Positions 10,846 to 19,963 of a stretch of DNA of 64,000 bases are shown here, piece after piece. A program made the translations under genes and the position numbers. This stretch comes from Ruminococcus sp. Its GTDB lineage: Bacteria; Bacillota; Clostridia; Oscillospirales; Ruminococcaceae. The notes below the pieces were generated by a model that had not been told where the DNA came from, searched no databases, and saw nothing but the letters and a program-made list of their open reading frames with translations. The stretch spans positions 62,001 through 126,000 of the forward strand of contig JAISIH010000011.1 of the NCBI GenBank assembly GCA_031262105.1, in the 5' to 3' direction. The stretch's first letter is position 1, and every line of letters begins with the position of its first letter.

Positions 10846-12080
10846 TCGTCCCAGTATTCGTAGCGGTCGTCCCAGTCGTCGTAGCGGTCGTCATAATCGT
10901 AACGGTCGTCGTCGTAATAGTCGTCCCAGTCATCGTCATAATAGTCATCATCATACCGCGGAGGGGTTTTTACAGAGGGCTTAACGCCGGCTGTAACTGT
11001 CCCTGCGGTTGTTTCTTTTTCGGTCTGGGCGTCCTTAACCGTTACGGTGTAGCTTTCGCCGGATTTGAGTTTCGCCGCCGAAACGAATATTACGGAAACT
11101 TTTTTCGCGGTTATAAGCGAGGCAATTTCGTTCCCGGATTTATCCTTGACGGAAATTGTGTCGCCCGCGCCTGCCGCAACATTCGCGGCGATAAAAGTCT
11201 GCTTCCCGCCTGTGGGGAAAACGTTTCTGCCTGTGCCGAAGGTGCTGCCGGTTGTGAAAATTGTACCGCCGGTTACTTCAAAAACGCGTTCAAATTCAAT
11301 CGGCATATTGTCGAGGCGTGTCGAACCCTCAATTATAAGCGTTCCGCCCGAAACATAAATCTTCGAGTCAAGCCCGTCTCCGCCGGCGTTAATATAAACT
11401 TTGCCGCCGGTCTGGCTGTATTTTTCCGTTCTGTCGGCGCCGTCAATGTTAATGCCGTCTTCGCGCGAAGTTATCGAAATTGTTCCGCCCTTGACGTTGA
11501 CTTCCGCCGCCTCAATTCCCTCTTCGGACTTCGCGACGGTAAGCGTTCCGCCATTCATATTAAATTTGCGCGAAGCGTCAATTCCTGCGCCGTTTGAAGA
11601 AAGGGTAAGACTGCCGCTGCCCGAAACGGTGAGGTCGGAGAGCGAATAGATTGCCGAGCTGTCGTCGTCACGGGTAGTGGAGGTTAAAACGCTGTTTGTG
11701 TCTTTCGGGAGCTTTATCTCAACGCTTTTTGCGGAGCGTATGCGGAGTGCCGGACCGCGTTCTGAGGTTATATCAACGTCGTCAAGGGTAAGCGTAACCG
11801 CTTCGCTCCCTGCGTTAACGATAAGTCTGCCGTTTTTAACCGAGCCTGTTACGGTGTAACTGCCGCCCTTTGTGATGGTTATTTCGGGGTTTGCGGCGGA
11901 GAATTCGATTTTGCCTGCTGTCGTTGCTGTCGGGGTTATGTCAGCGGCGTAATCTGCCGCCGAAATTTCTGCAAGGCTTACTTTTTCGGGTCCTGTCGGG
12001 TTTATATTATTGCATCCCGCTAAAACCCCCGCCAAAATCACGGAGACAAGGACACTGATAATCTTTTTATTCATGGGCAA
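10842..12080 (-). CDS. carbohydrate-binding domain-containing lipoprotein (Cthe_2159-like) with D/Y-rich C-terminus
   Basis: Lipobox LAGCNN; GRLIVNAGSEAVTLTLDDVDITSERGPALRIRSAKSVEIKL; GGTLTVAKSEEGIEAAEVNVKGGTISI; tail YDDDYYDDDWDDYYDDDRYDYDDRYDDWDD. Confidence 0.85.
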   Translation of the reverse strand: MPMNKKIISVLVSVILAGVLAGCNNINPTGPEKVSLAEISAADYAADITPTATTAGKIEFSAANPEITITKGGSYTVTGSVKNGRLIVNAGSEAVTLTLDDVDITSERGPALRIRSAKSVEIKLPKDTNSVLTSTTRDDDSSAIYSLSDLTVSGSGSLTLSSNGAGIDASRKFNMNGGTLTVAKSEEGIEAAEVNVKGGTISITSREDGINIDGADRTEKYSQTGGKVYINAGGDGLDSKIYVSGGTLIIEGSTRLDNMPIEFERVFEVTGGTIFTTGSTFGTGRNVFPTGGKQTFIAANVAAGAGDTISVKDKSGNEIASLITAKKVSVIFVSAAKLKSGESYTVTVKDAQTEKETTAGTVTAGVKPSVKTPPRYDDDYYDDDWDDYYDDDRYDYDDRYDDWDDRYEYWDD

Positions 12081-12155
12081 AGACCCCCTTTTGCTTAATC
12101 ATACTATATTATTGTGAAAATTGTGTGTTTTATTATATGGGTAATTGTAAATATT

Positions 12156-15128
12156 TTATGGGAAAAGTTTTCCCACAGAATGAATGAGCGTTAATATTAC
12201 CAAAAATGCAAGGTTATAGGCGGCTATAAACAGCACCGACATCTCCCTGCCCTGCCCGAAAATTAACATCGCGAGCATTATTATAAGTCCGATAACCATC
12301 GCCGCCATTTGCAGCGTTAAGCCCGAAAGTGCGGCGGCGCGGATCTTTTTCGCGGCGGAAAAAATCGCGCTTATACCGGTAATATTCCCGGTCGAAACTG
12401 CGTTCGCGGAGAAGCGCGGCGAATATTCGGTAACTTCGTCGAAAGTCTCGCTGTATCTAAAGGGCAGGATTTTTATGTACTCCGGCGAAATGTCGAACAT
12501 ATCCGAAATCTTGGCAATTGTCAGGACAGAATCGACGGTTCGGAGGATTATGTTAATGTTCTTGCGCTGTAGCTCAAGGAGAGCGTCCGCAATCTCGACA
12601 TTCGGGATAAGGTCAACGATAAACATTGCGGAAAGTTCCCCCGCGATTGAGAGATAGACTGCCGACTTTTTCCGCCCGGTATATTCGGCTTCCTTCGCCT
12701 CGGCAGGAAGTCCGTTTATGCTGTGGTTAATCATCAAAAGGCGGTTCCCTAAAAGCACACGGCGGTTATTTATCCAGCCGCAAAGCCCGAGAGAATCCTC
12801 GTAAATGAAGCTTTCGACAGGGTTAAGAAGCTCCGTTTTCCCCCTTATAATGTCGTAAAACATTGTGTCAAGAACGCTTCCGGCTTGATGGGTAAGGCTT
12901 GCCGCTTCTACAATTGCCTCGTCAAGGCGGGTGTCGGTGAAAAGCTTAACGCCGAGAAGCCCCACGCTTCCGTGCGGATAGAGGGCTCTTGCGTCGATTA
13001 CCGCAGCCGAAACGTCGGCGAATTCTTCTACTCCGTCATATCCCGGCATAACAGAGCCGACAAGGCGCAGTTTCGCCGCTTCGCTCGACGACGGCGAGCC
13101 GACAATAAAGCTGTTCATAAACCCGCAGGCAACCGCGCAGAAGATAAAGAAAACCGAAATCCCCGCATAAATGCAGTTCCAGCCGATTTCCCCGTAGTTT
13201 AAGAAGCCGGTCACAATCCCGAGTACAGCCCCGGCAATCAATACAGCCGGCATTGAAGTCTTCGCAAACCTGTCTGCAACGTCGTTTGCATAGGTTTTTT
13301 TAAGGAAATCGGACGCGAATTCCGTCTCTTTATAAGCCGCAAGAACAGGCGTAACGGTGAACATTCCGCGTGTTAGAGAGGCAGCAGTCTCGTTATCGTC
13401 AACGGTAAAGACGGCGTATTTGTTCTTCGCGCCGGAAAAAATCTTGAAGTTTTTCAGTGCCTTAGAAGAAAGCAAGATTTTCCCGCAAGCGTTAAAGAAC
13501 AGCGCGGTTACGGCAATCGGCACCATTATCTGAACGTAACCGAACTTAACGGAATTTACGTCGGCGAACATGACACAGGAAAGCAGAACAGAGCCGCAAA
13601 GGAGAAGCGACACCATTGTGTCGGAATCCGGCTTCCCCTCAAGGAGCCTTGAGAAGCCGTTGTTCACGGTCGAAAACGCCGCGCCGCCCGCTATAACGCC
13701 CAAGATGCTGTTAATAACGAGGAAGGCTTCGGTGTTTGTGCCCTTGTTCATAAAGAGCGGTGTCTCAACCCCCAAGACGTCGTTAATTCCGGCGGCGGCA
13801 AGCCCCAAGACCGCGCAGATGAAAAGCACAAGCGCGGAGATAATATGACCCTTAAGCGTTTTGCGAAGCCCTGCCGCAACCCGCCTTGTGTTGTCGTATG
13901 AGTCGAAGTCGGTTGACTTCTGTTCATCGGTTTTTTCCTCGGGGTATTCGTCCTCAGAGCCGACAAGCCGGAACGAATTAACCTTATCGAGACGGCGTTC
14001 AGCAAGCTCGCGGAGCTTCGCTTCTTCGGGGTCTTCGGCGATTGTCCCGGTATGGGGAAGCAGCTTTGAGCCGAGTTTGCTCCCGAGGGATAGGTCGGCA
14101 ATGTTTTTTCGGTACTGGGGTTCGGAGCGGTAATTTTTCGGCGCGTGACGTCTCCCGGCATCGGAATAGAGGTCTGCCTTCGAGACAAGCCCGGCGACGT
14201 CGTTCCTGTCGGGGTAGATGTTGCCGTCTGCGTCAGTGGCGGGTTTTGGGGTATTTGGAGTAGTTGCCGCAGATTTTGAGGTATCAGCCGTGGGTTTTTC
14301 GTTCCCTGCCGCGCCGCTTGTACCCCTATCCGCGCCGCCTGTTCCCTTGTCCGCCCCCCTCGCCGCTTCGTAAAAAAGTTCTGCGCCGGGGTTGTTGTTG
14401 ACGAGTTCGGTCGGTATCTCCGACGTCTTCGGTAAAATTTTCGTGAAAAAGCCTGTAATCGCTTTGTGGTAGGTGTTTGAAACGGTATTTAAGAAGCTCG
14501 GCTTCTTTTCGGGATATTCGTTTAAGATGTCGGCAAGGGTTTTGCTGTGGGAATGTACTATGCGGTGATCTTCAACCTCGGGTGTGAAAGCCTTTGAGTG
14601 GGTTTTATCCCCCTCAATCATAAAGCGGTCGGACTTAAAATAGAGGTTCGCTTCTTCAAGCTTATCGGAGAATGAACGCTCACTGTCATCATTGCTTTTG
14701 ACGCTTCGCTCCTCGGTGTAATCGAAAAACGCCTCCTGCTTCTTTGAAAAACCCCTCTGCGCTTTTTTTACGTCAACCTTCCTCGGAGTAACCGCAAGGC
14801 GTTTCGCCTCCGTCACTTGAAGCTCCTCGGCGGTTTTATATTCAAGGTTCTCGTATTTTTCGCGGAATTCTACAGGGGATAAGTCTGCCGGAGCGGGGTC
14901 TGCAATTTCGTCTTTTTGCGGCGTTAAAACTTCCGGCGCGGGCGTTTCCGGCTCGGGCGTTTCAGACGCGTTAAAATCCGTCGAAAACGTTTCCGGCGCG
15001 GATTCAAACGGCGCGGGATTTTCCGGCTCGCCGATTATTTCAGATATGTCAACCTTTTTCCCGGAAGGCGCCGTTCCCGAAAATTCTTCTAAAATATCAT
15101 CAAGGGAGAATTTTTGTTCTTTATCCAT
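12156..15128 (-). CDS. large membrane protein with degenerate P-type-ATPase-like C-terminal half and ~400 aa low-complexity N-terminal region
   Basis: Multiple TM segments; AAVIDARALYPHG at the expected DKTGT position; GWINNRRVLLGNRLLM; AVYLSIAGELSAMFIVDLIPNVEIADALLELQRKNINIILRTVDSVLTIAKISDMFDIS. Confidence 0.65.
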   Translation of the reverse strand: MDKEQKFSLDDILEEFSGTAPSGKKVDISEIIGEPENPAPFESAPETFSTDFNASETPEPETPAPEVLTPQKDEIADPAPADLSPVEFREKYENLEYKTAEELQVTEAKRLAVTPRKVDVKKAQRGFSKKQEAFFDYTEERSVKSNDDSERSFSDKLEEANLYFKSDRFMIEGDKTHSKAFTPEVEDHRIVHSHSKTLADILNEYPEKKPSFLNTVSNTYHKAITGFFTKILPKTSEIPTELVNNNPGAELFYEAARGADKGTGGADRGTSGAAGNEKPTADTSKSAATTPNTPKPATDADGNIYPDRNDVAGLVSKADLYSDAGRRHAPKNYRSEPQYRKNIADLSLGSKLGSKLLPHTGTIAEDPEEAKLRELAERRLDKVNSFRLVGSEDEYPEEKTDEQKSTDFDSYDNTRRVAAGLRKTLKGHIISALVLFICAVLGLAAAGINDVLGVETPLFMNKGTNTEAFLVINSILGVIAGGAAFSTVNNGFSRLLEGKPDSDTMVSLLLCGSVLLSCVMFADVNSVKFGYVQIMVPIAVTALFFNACGKILLSSKALKNFKIFSGAKNKYAVFTVDDNETAASLTRGMFTVTPVLAAYKETEFASDFLKKTYANDVADRFAKTSMPAVLIAGAVLGIVTGFLNYGEIGWNCIYAGISVFFIFCAVACGFMNSFIVGSPSSSEAAKLRLVGSVMPGYDGVEEFADVSAAVIDARALYPHGSVGLLGVKLFTDTRLDEAIVEAASLTHQAGSVLDTMFYDIIRGKTELLNPVESFIYEDSLGLCGWINNRRVLLGNRLLMINHSINGLPAEAKEAEYTGRKKSAVYLSIAGELSAMFIVDLIPNVEIADALLELQRKNINIILRTVDSVLTIAKISDMFDISPEYIKILPFRYSETFDEVTEYSPRFSANAVSTGNITGISAIFSAAKKIRAAALSGLTLQMAAMVIGLIIMLAMLIFGQGREMSVLFIAAYNLAFLVILTLIHSVGKLFP

Positions 15129-15148
15129 AAAAATCCATTCCGATAGTT

Positions 15149-15904
15149 TTACAGTCCCTGTCTGCGAATTTCGTACATGATAATTCCCGCCGCAACGGAA
15201 GCGTTAAGCGAATTAATCTGCCCGAACATCGGGATTTTTAAGAGTCCGTCGCATTTTTTTCTGATAAGCGGCGGAATTCCGCTCCCCTCCGCGCCGATTA
15301 CGATACAGAGCGAGCCGGAAAGGGAGGTTTTATAAAGGCTTTCGCCGTTCATGTCCGCGCCGTAAACCCATACGCCGTTGTCTTTCAGGGTGTCGATTGC
15401 GGATGCCAGATTCCCGACCCTGCATACGGGGAGGACCGCCGCCGCGCCTGCGGAAGTTTTATAGACGGTTGCGTTGACCGAGACGTTTCGCCGCTTCGGG
15501 ATAATTATTCCCGCCGCACCGACAGCTTCGGCTGTGCGGATAATTGCGCCGAGGTTGTGCGGGTCTTCGATTCCGGCGGCGGCGATGTATAAAGGGTTTT
15601 TTGCCGGTATCGCCAACAGCTCGTCAAGTTCGAGGTAATGTGTTTGCGCGGCGGTTGCAATTACGCCTTGGTGCGACATACCGCCGGTCATGTCCGACAG
15701 CTTCCGCTCGTCAACCGTCTTAACGGGGATTCCGGCTTCTCTCGCCCTCGCGGCAATTACGCCGAGAATGCCTGTGAGCCCCCTTTCCGACGGGGCAATA
15801 TACAAAATGTCGATTTCGCGTTCTGCCTTAAGTGCCTCTAAAACCGGGTTTCGCCCGATTATCATGTCGTCTGTGTTTTGTTCCACGTTCGTGTAACTTC
15901 CCAT
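15149..15904 (-). CDS. rlmB: 23S rRNA (guanosine-2'-O-)-methyltransferase RlmB / TrmH family (SpoU)
   Basis: GRNPVLEALKAEREIDILYIA, GIEDPHNLGAIIRTAEAVGAAGIIIPKRR, VIGAEGSGI, IPMFGQINSLNASVAAGI. Confidence 0.95.
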   Translation of the reverse strand: MGSYTNVEQNTDDMIIGRNPVLEALKAEREIDILYIAPSERGLTGILGVIAARAREAGIPVKTVDERKLSDMTGGMSHQGVIATAAQTHYLELDELLAIPAKNPLYIAAAGIEDPHNLGAIIRTAEAVGAAGIIIPKRRNVSVNATVYKTSAGAAAVLPVCRVGNLASAIDTLKDNGVWVYGADMNGESLYKTSLSGSLCIVIGAEGSGIPPLIRKKCDGLLKIPMFGQINSLNASVAAGIIMYEIRRQGL

Positions 15905-15913
15905 ATTATTCCT

Positions 15914-16678
15914 TTAAGCGTAATGTGTTGCGATATAATCCTGCAAGCGCAAAAAACCGTCTTTGTTTAAGCCGCCAGTTTCTGCAAATTCGCTCGCAAT
16001 CTGCCCGTCATTCCCGGTTATAACGGTTGAAAAATCAAGGTAATAAACACCGTTATCGTTCGCGAATTTCAGAAGCTTTTCGTTAAATGCGTCCGAATTG
16101 CTTCCGGGCAGAGCCGATATAAAATAAATCTTAAGCGACTTGTTATTCGACATAAGATCGGCGCAAAAATCCTCTAATTCTTCAGTGTCAGGCTCGGTTT
16201 CAGGGTCAAGTAGGATAAAAACCCTCGAGAGTTTTTCTTCCATGACGATGGTTTTTATCGTCTTGTTTTCGTTATCGCGCCGCACAACGAGATTTGAAAG
16301 ATTCGACGAATTAATCGAAACGTCCGCGATTACCGCGCTGTTCTCCGCAAGGTCGTATTCATAAAGCCCCGAAAGTTTCTCCGAGCCGACAAAGAGGGTA
16401 TCGGAGCCGAAAGCCTTGTTCATCGGCTTTTTTTCCGGCACAGGATTAACCGCCTCGTTCTTCTTCGTCCCGACAAGAAGCGGCGAGTCGGGCAGCTTAT
16501 TCCCTGCGCCGTCCGCGTCCTCATTCGCAAAAAGCCCGAACGGCAACACAAGATCGTCGTCATTCTTCATATACATCGCAAACGCCGTGAGGAACGACAG
16601 CAGGGCGAATAAAAGTATGAACATAAACCGATATCTAAGCTTCTTAACTCGCTTCTTTCCGTTATTCTCAACAGTCAT
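15914..16678 (-). CDS. membrane-anchored SGNH-hydrolase-like protein, apparently degenerate
   Basis: Single N-terminal TM; TLFVGSEKLSGLYEY resembles the block I motif (FxGDS) without GDS; C-terminal GGLNKDGFLRLQDYI resembles the DxxH block without D/H. Confidence 0.5.
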   Translation of the reverse strand: MTVENNGKKRVKKLRYRFMFILLFALLSFLTAFAMYMKNDDDLVLPFGLFANEDADGAGNKLPDSPLLVGTKKNEAVNPVPEKKPMNKAFGSDTLFVGSEKLSGLYEYDLAENSAVIADVSINSSNLSNLVVRRDNENKTIKTIVMEEKLSRVFILLDPETEPDTEELEDFCADLMSNNKSLKIYFISALPGSNSDAFNEKLLKFANDNGVYYLDFSTVITGNDGQIASEFAETGGLNKDGFLRLQDYIATHYA

Positions 16679-16994
16679 ATGTAAAATTCCTTATTTTTAT
16701 TTATTATATTATAGCATAGTTCTTTAGAAAAATCAATGTTTTTCTTGCATTTATTTAACTTTAATAATTTTTATAAAAAAACGTAAACTAATTTTGCAAA
16801 CAAGTAAATATTGTAATCAAAATGTAATGTGAACGTGAAAAAAGAAACGCTTTTTATGCAACATAACTAAATTTTCGCCTAAATTTTCGTAAATTTTAAT
16901 GTAAATTTAATCCTTGTTATTTTTCGCTTAATTTGATATAATAAACACAGATAACCCACTAAAATTATTTTATTTATAAATTTCGGAGGAAAAA

Positions 16995-17294
16995 ATGAAA
17001 ACCAAAAGAATTTTAGCAGCTTTAGCAGCAGTTGTTGCCGCTCTTTCTCTTTCCGTAACCGCTAACGCGGCAGGCGCAGAAGCAGATGACGCGATTCTTC
17101 CCGAAGAACCCGTTGCAGAAGAAACCGAAGCTCCCGAGACTCTCCCCGCTGAAGTTGAAACTGAAGCTCCCGAAACAGAAGCTCCTGTTGCTCCCGCTCC
17201 TAACCCGACCACAGGTAATACTCCCATCGCTCTCGCAGTTGTTCCTGTAGCTCTCGCTGCAGCTGCTATTGTAGCTAAGAAAGCAAGAAAGTAA
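16995..17294 (+). CDS. small secreted, Glu/Pro/Ala-rich putative cell-wall-anchored protein
   Basis: Signal peptide; EEPVAEETEAPETLPAEVETEAPETEAP; C-terminal NPTTGN + hydrophobic segment + KKARK, a sortase-signal-like layout. Confidence 0.65.
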   Translation: MKTKRILAALAAVVAALSLSVTANAAGAEADDAILPEEPVAEETEAPETLPAEVETEAPETEAPVAPAPNPTTGNTPIALAVVPVALAAAAIVAKKARK

Positions 17295-17296
17295 TC

Positions 17297-17345
17297 GCAG
17301 AAGACAGAAGCGAGATGACAGAAAACAGAATTAAACTGAGCGGAA
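17297..17345 (+). repeat. dispersed intergenic ACAGA-type repeat, copy 1
   Basis: GCAGAAGACAGAAGCGAGATGACAGAAAACAGAATTAAACTGAGCGGAA; aligns to copies at 22688 and 42271. Confidence 0.7.
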
Positions 17346-17373
17346 ACGCTTAGGTCTATTAAATGTTGTCTGC

Positions 17374-17401
17374 TAAGCCGTCCTTTATGGGCGGCTTTTA
17401 G
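17374..17401 (+). terminator. intrinsic terminator
   Basis: AAGCCGTCC-TTTAT-GGGCGGCTTTTA. Confidence 0.75.
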
Positions 17402-17522
17402 TTTGCTTTGCAAACTCGCTTTCTATTTGTTTACAAAAAGTTCACATAATATCTCTTGCGAATTCATATTAATATGATATCATTATAATATCAAAAATAA
17501 ATCAAACCTTTGGAGGTTATAT

Positions 17523-18446
17523 ATGGAAAGCCAAGTTAACAACATAGACATTGTAAAGGAACATATCGCAAAGCACAGCAACGGTTTTGCCGCGCTTGTT
17601 CTCATAACGCTTTTGCTTCTCGGGTCAATCGCACTCTTTTTCACGGGGAATATCCTGCTCGGGATCCTCGGCGGCATACTCATTGTCGTTTCGTTCATTC
17701 TCTACGGCGGCTTAAAGGTTCTTTCGCCGAACGAAGCATACGTTTTTACCTGCTTCGGGAAATATGTCGGGACACTCAAAACCGACGGCTTCTACTTCGT
17801 AAACCCTTTCTATGTGGGCTTTAACCCCGAAAACTTAGCCGTTAAAAAGATTTCAACGAAGGTTCGCAGTCACAAAAACGAAAAACAAAAGGTGAACGAT
17901 GAACTCGGAAACCCCATCGAAATCGGCGCGAACGTCTTCTGGCACGTGACCGACCTCACCAAAGCCGTCTTCAATGTCGAAAACTACCGCACCTTCCTTT
18001 CTATGCAGTCCGACGCGATTTTGCGTTCTGTTGCGAGAGCTCACCCTTACGATGCGGCGGACAGCACAGCGGGCGCGGATGCCGATGAAATGACGCTTCG
18101 CGGCTCTTCACAGGCGGTTGCGGAAGAACTTAAGCGTATGTTACAGGAAAAAGTTGCCGTTGCCGGTCTCGAAATAACCGAAGTGCGGATTACAGACCTC
18201 GCCTACGCTCCCGAAATCGCCGCCGCCATGCTTCAACGTCAGCAAGCCGCCGCAATAATCGCCGCTCGCCAAAAAATCGTCGAGGGTGCAGTCGGCATGG
18301 TTGAAATGGCTCTCTCACAGCTTTCCGACAAAAATATCGTCGAACTCGACCCCGAACGCAAAGCCCAGATGGTATCAAACCTCCTCGTCGTACTCTGCGG
18401 CAACAAGGACGCTCAACCGATTGTTAACAGCGGTTCGATATATTAA
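17523..18446 (+). CDS. SPFH domain-containing protein
   Basis: N-terminal TM pair, [35 protein letters not shown], band-7 region and C-terminal coiled coil [32 protein letters not shown]. Confidence 0.93.
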   Translation: MESQVNNIDIVKEHIAKHSNGFAALVLITLLLLGSIALFFTGNILLGILGGILIVVSFILYGGLKVLSPNEAYVFTCFGKYVGTLKTDGFYFVNPFYVGFNPENLAVKKISTKVRSHKNEKQKVNDELGNPIEIGANVFWHVTDLTKAVFNVENYRTFLSMQSDAILRSVARAHPYDAADSTAGADADEMTLRGSSQAVAEELKRMLQEKVAVAGLEITEVRITDLAYAPEIAAAMLQRQQAAAIIAARQKIVEGAVGMVEMALSQLSDKNIVELDPERKAQMVSNLLVVLCGNKDAQPIVNSGSIY

Positions 18447-18457
18447 AGGATAATTTT

Positions 18458-18910
18458 ATGCGAAGAGTTTTAAGCGCAATTCACCTCGCCGCCGCCCTTG
18501 GGATAACCGTTTACGGGATTTTATGCAAGCTTTTTACCGGGGAGACCGAAGCCGCTATCGGTGCTGTTATTATCGCTTGGATGAATATCTCAATGATGTT
18601 CTTGATATGGGGTTTTTACCGGCATATCGAAAAGCAGGAAGATTACAGCTGGATTAACGGCTTCGACACCGGGAAGCCGTTTAACAAAGATATAATTAAC
18701 CTCATGCTCGAAAAAATCATCGACTGTACCGTTATTTCGCTGACAGGATGGACGGTGTCGGTTGTTCCGCTTCTGTTTATATATGACAAAACAATCGGCG
18801 GGCTGTATCTCACATTCGACTGCATTGCGGCTTGTGCCGTGTGGGTGCCGTGGCTGATTATAATTGCCGTAAAATACCAAAAGTTATCGCGAACCGTTAC
18901 AAAGGACTAA
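18458..18910 (+). CDS. small multi-pass membrane protein of unknown function
   Basis: Four hydrophobic segments; 11-bp gap to the SPFH gene, same strand. Confidence 0.7.
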   Translation: MRRVLSAIHLAAALGITVYGILCKLFTGETEAAIGAVIIAWMNISMMFLIWGFYRHIEKQEDYSWINGFDTGKPFNKDIINLMLEKIIDCTVISLTGWTVSVVPLLFIYDKTIGGLYLTFDCIAACAVWVPWLIIIAVKYQKLSRTVTKD

Positions 18911-18914
18911 TTCT

Positions 18915-19076
18915 ATGGAAGAAACCAAAAACAAAAAACAGCTTCTGCTGCGCCTCTCCCCACAGCTTTGGGAGAAGCTTGCGAAATGGGCGGAGGACGA
19001 CTTCCGCTCCATAAACGGGCAGATTGAATATATCCTCCACGAGGCTGTTAAAAAACATTTTAAGGAGGTGGAATGA
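18915..19076 (+). CDS. Arc/ribbon-helix-helix-like small protein (53 aa)
   Basis: Not in the supplied ORF track. MEETKNKKQLLLRLSPQLWEKLAKWAEDDFRSINGQIEYILHEAVKKHFKEVE; stop overlaps the next start. Confidence 0.8.
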   Translation: MEETKNKKQLLLRLSPQLWEKLAKWAEDDFRSINGQIEYILHEAVKKHFKEVE

Positions 19077-19258
19077 TGAATTTAGAAGAACGTTTTGTTA
19101 AAAAAACCAAGAAGCCTATCGGCATGGGTGCATTATCGGCAATGGATATTATTGTTGATAATGAAACAGGCGTAAACTATATGTTTTACGTTTACGGCAA
19201 CACAAGCGGATTAACCGTTATCGTTGACAAAAACGGCAAACCATACATTTCAGATTAA
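19073..19258 (+). CDS. DUF6440-like small protein
   Basis: RFVKKTKKPIGMGALSAMDIIVDNETGVNYMFYVYGNTSGLTVIVDKNGKPYI. Confidence 0.75.
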   Translation: MMNLEERFVKKTKKPIGMGALSAMDIIVDNETGVNYMFYVYGNTSGLTVIVDKNGKPYISD

Positions 19259-19270
19259 GGAGCAGAGCTT

Positions 19271-19765
19271 TTGAAACTTTACATGAAGCAAAAAGTCTTC
19301 TCTTGGCGCGACAAATTCTCCGTCTTCGACGAAAACCAGACCGAGCGTTTTTACGCCGAGGGCGAAATCTTCACATGGGGGCGGAAGCTTCACCTCTTCG
19401 ACAGTACAGGGCGTGAAGCCGCCTTCATAAAGCAGAAGCTCCTGACGTTTCTGCCGCGTTACATAATAGAAATCGACGGGAATTCATACACCTTAGTCAA
19501 GGAATTCACCTTCTTTAAGCAGAGCTTCCATGTTGAAAACTGCGATTGGACAATCGAAGGCGATTTTTGGGCGCACGAATACTGCATCAGAGACCGCGAA
19601 GACGTTATCCTGAGCATTTCAAAACACTGGTTCACATGGGGCGACAGCTACGAACTCGACATTCCCGACAGCAAAAATGTAACCTTAGCCTTGGCAGTAG
19701 CCTTAGCGATAGACTGCATGAGTGCCGACCAACAACAAACCGCCGCTTCTTCCGCAAGCAATTAA
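19271..19765 (+). CDS. LURP-one-related / phospholipid-scramblase-like family protein
   Basis: MKQKVFSWRDKFSVFDENQTERFYAEGEIFTWGRKLHLFDSTGREAAFIKQKLLTFLPRYIIE; TTG start. Confidence 0.85.
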   Translation: MKLYMKQKVFSWRDKFSVFDENQTERFYAEGEIFTWGRKLHLFDSTGREAAFIKQKLLTFLPRYIIEIDGNSYTLVKEFTFFKQSFHVENCDWTIEGDFWAHEYCIRDREDVILSISKHWFTWGDSYELDIPDSKNVTLALAVALAIDCMSADQQQTAASSASN

Positions 19766-19789
19766 ATTGTAAATTTTTAATGAACGGCA

Positions 19790-19818
19790 TTGACATTTCC
19801 ATTAAACTATGCTAAACT
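19790..19818 (+). promoter_or_regulatory. sigma-A promoter for the rplJ leader
   Basis: TTGACA (19790-19795), 17-bp spacer, TAAACT (19813-19818). Confidence 0.75.
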
Positions 19819-19833
19819 ATATAACGATATGTA

Positions 19834-19935
19834 TTCTTAAGACAGTAAGTGCGGATTTTTCCTGTAAATCTTACCGAGGAAGTCAGTTTTAATTGCTTAA
19901 CTGTGCCTTGTCTTGAAATACAGACAAGGTTTTTA
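19834..19935 (+). ncRNA. ribosomal protein L10 leader
   Basis: TTCTTAAGACAGTAAGTGCGG...TAAATCTTACCGAGGA core, then CCTTGTCT/AGACAAGG + T-rich attenuator hairpin directly upstream of rplJ. Confidence 0.85.
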
Positions 19936-19963
19936 ATTTAATCAAGGCAGGTGAAAAAGTAAA

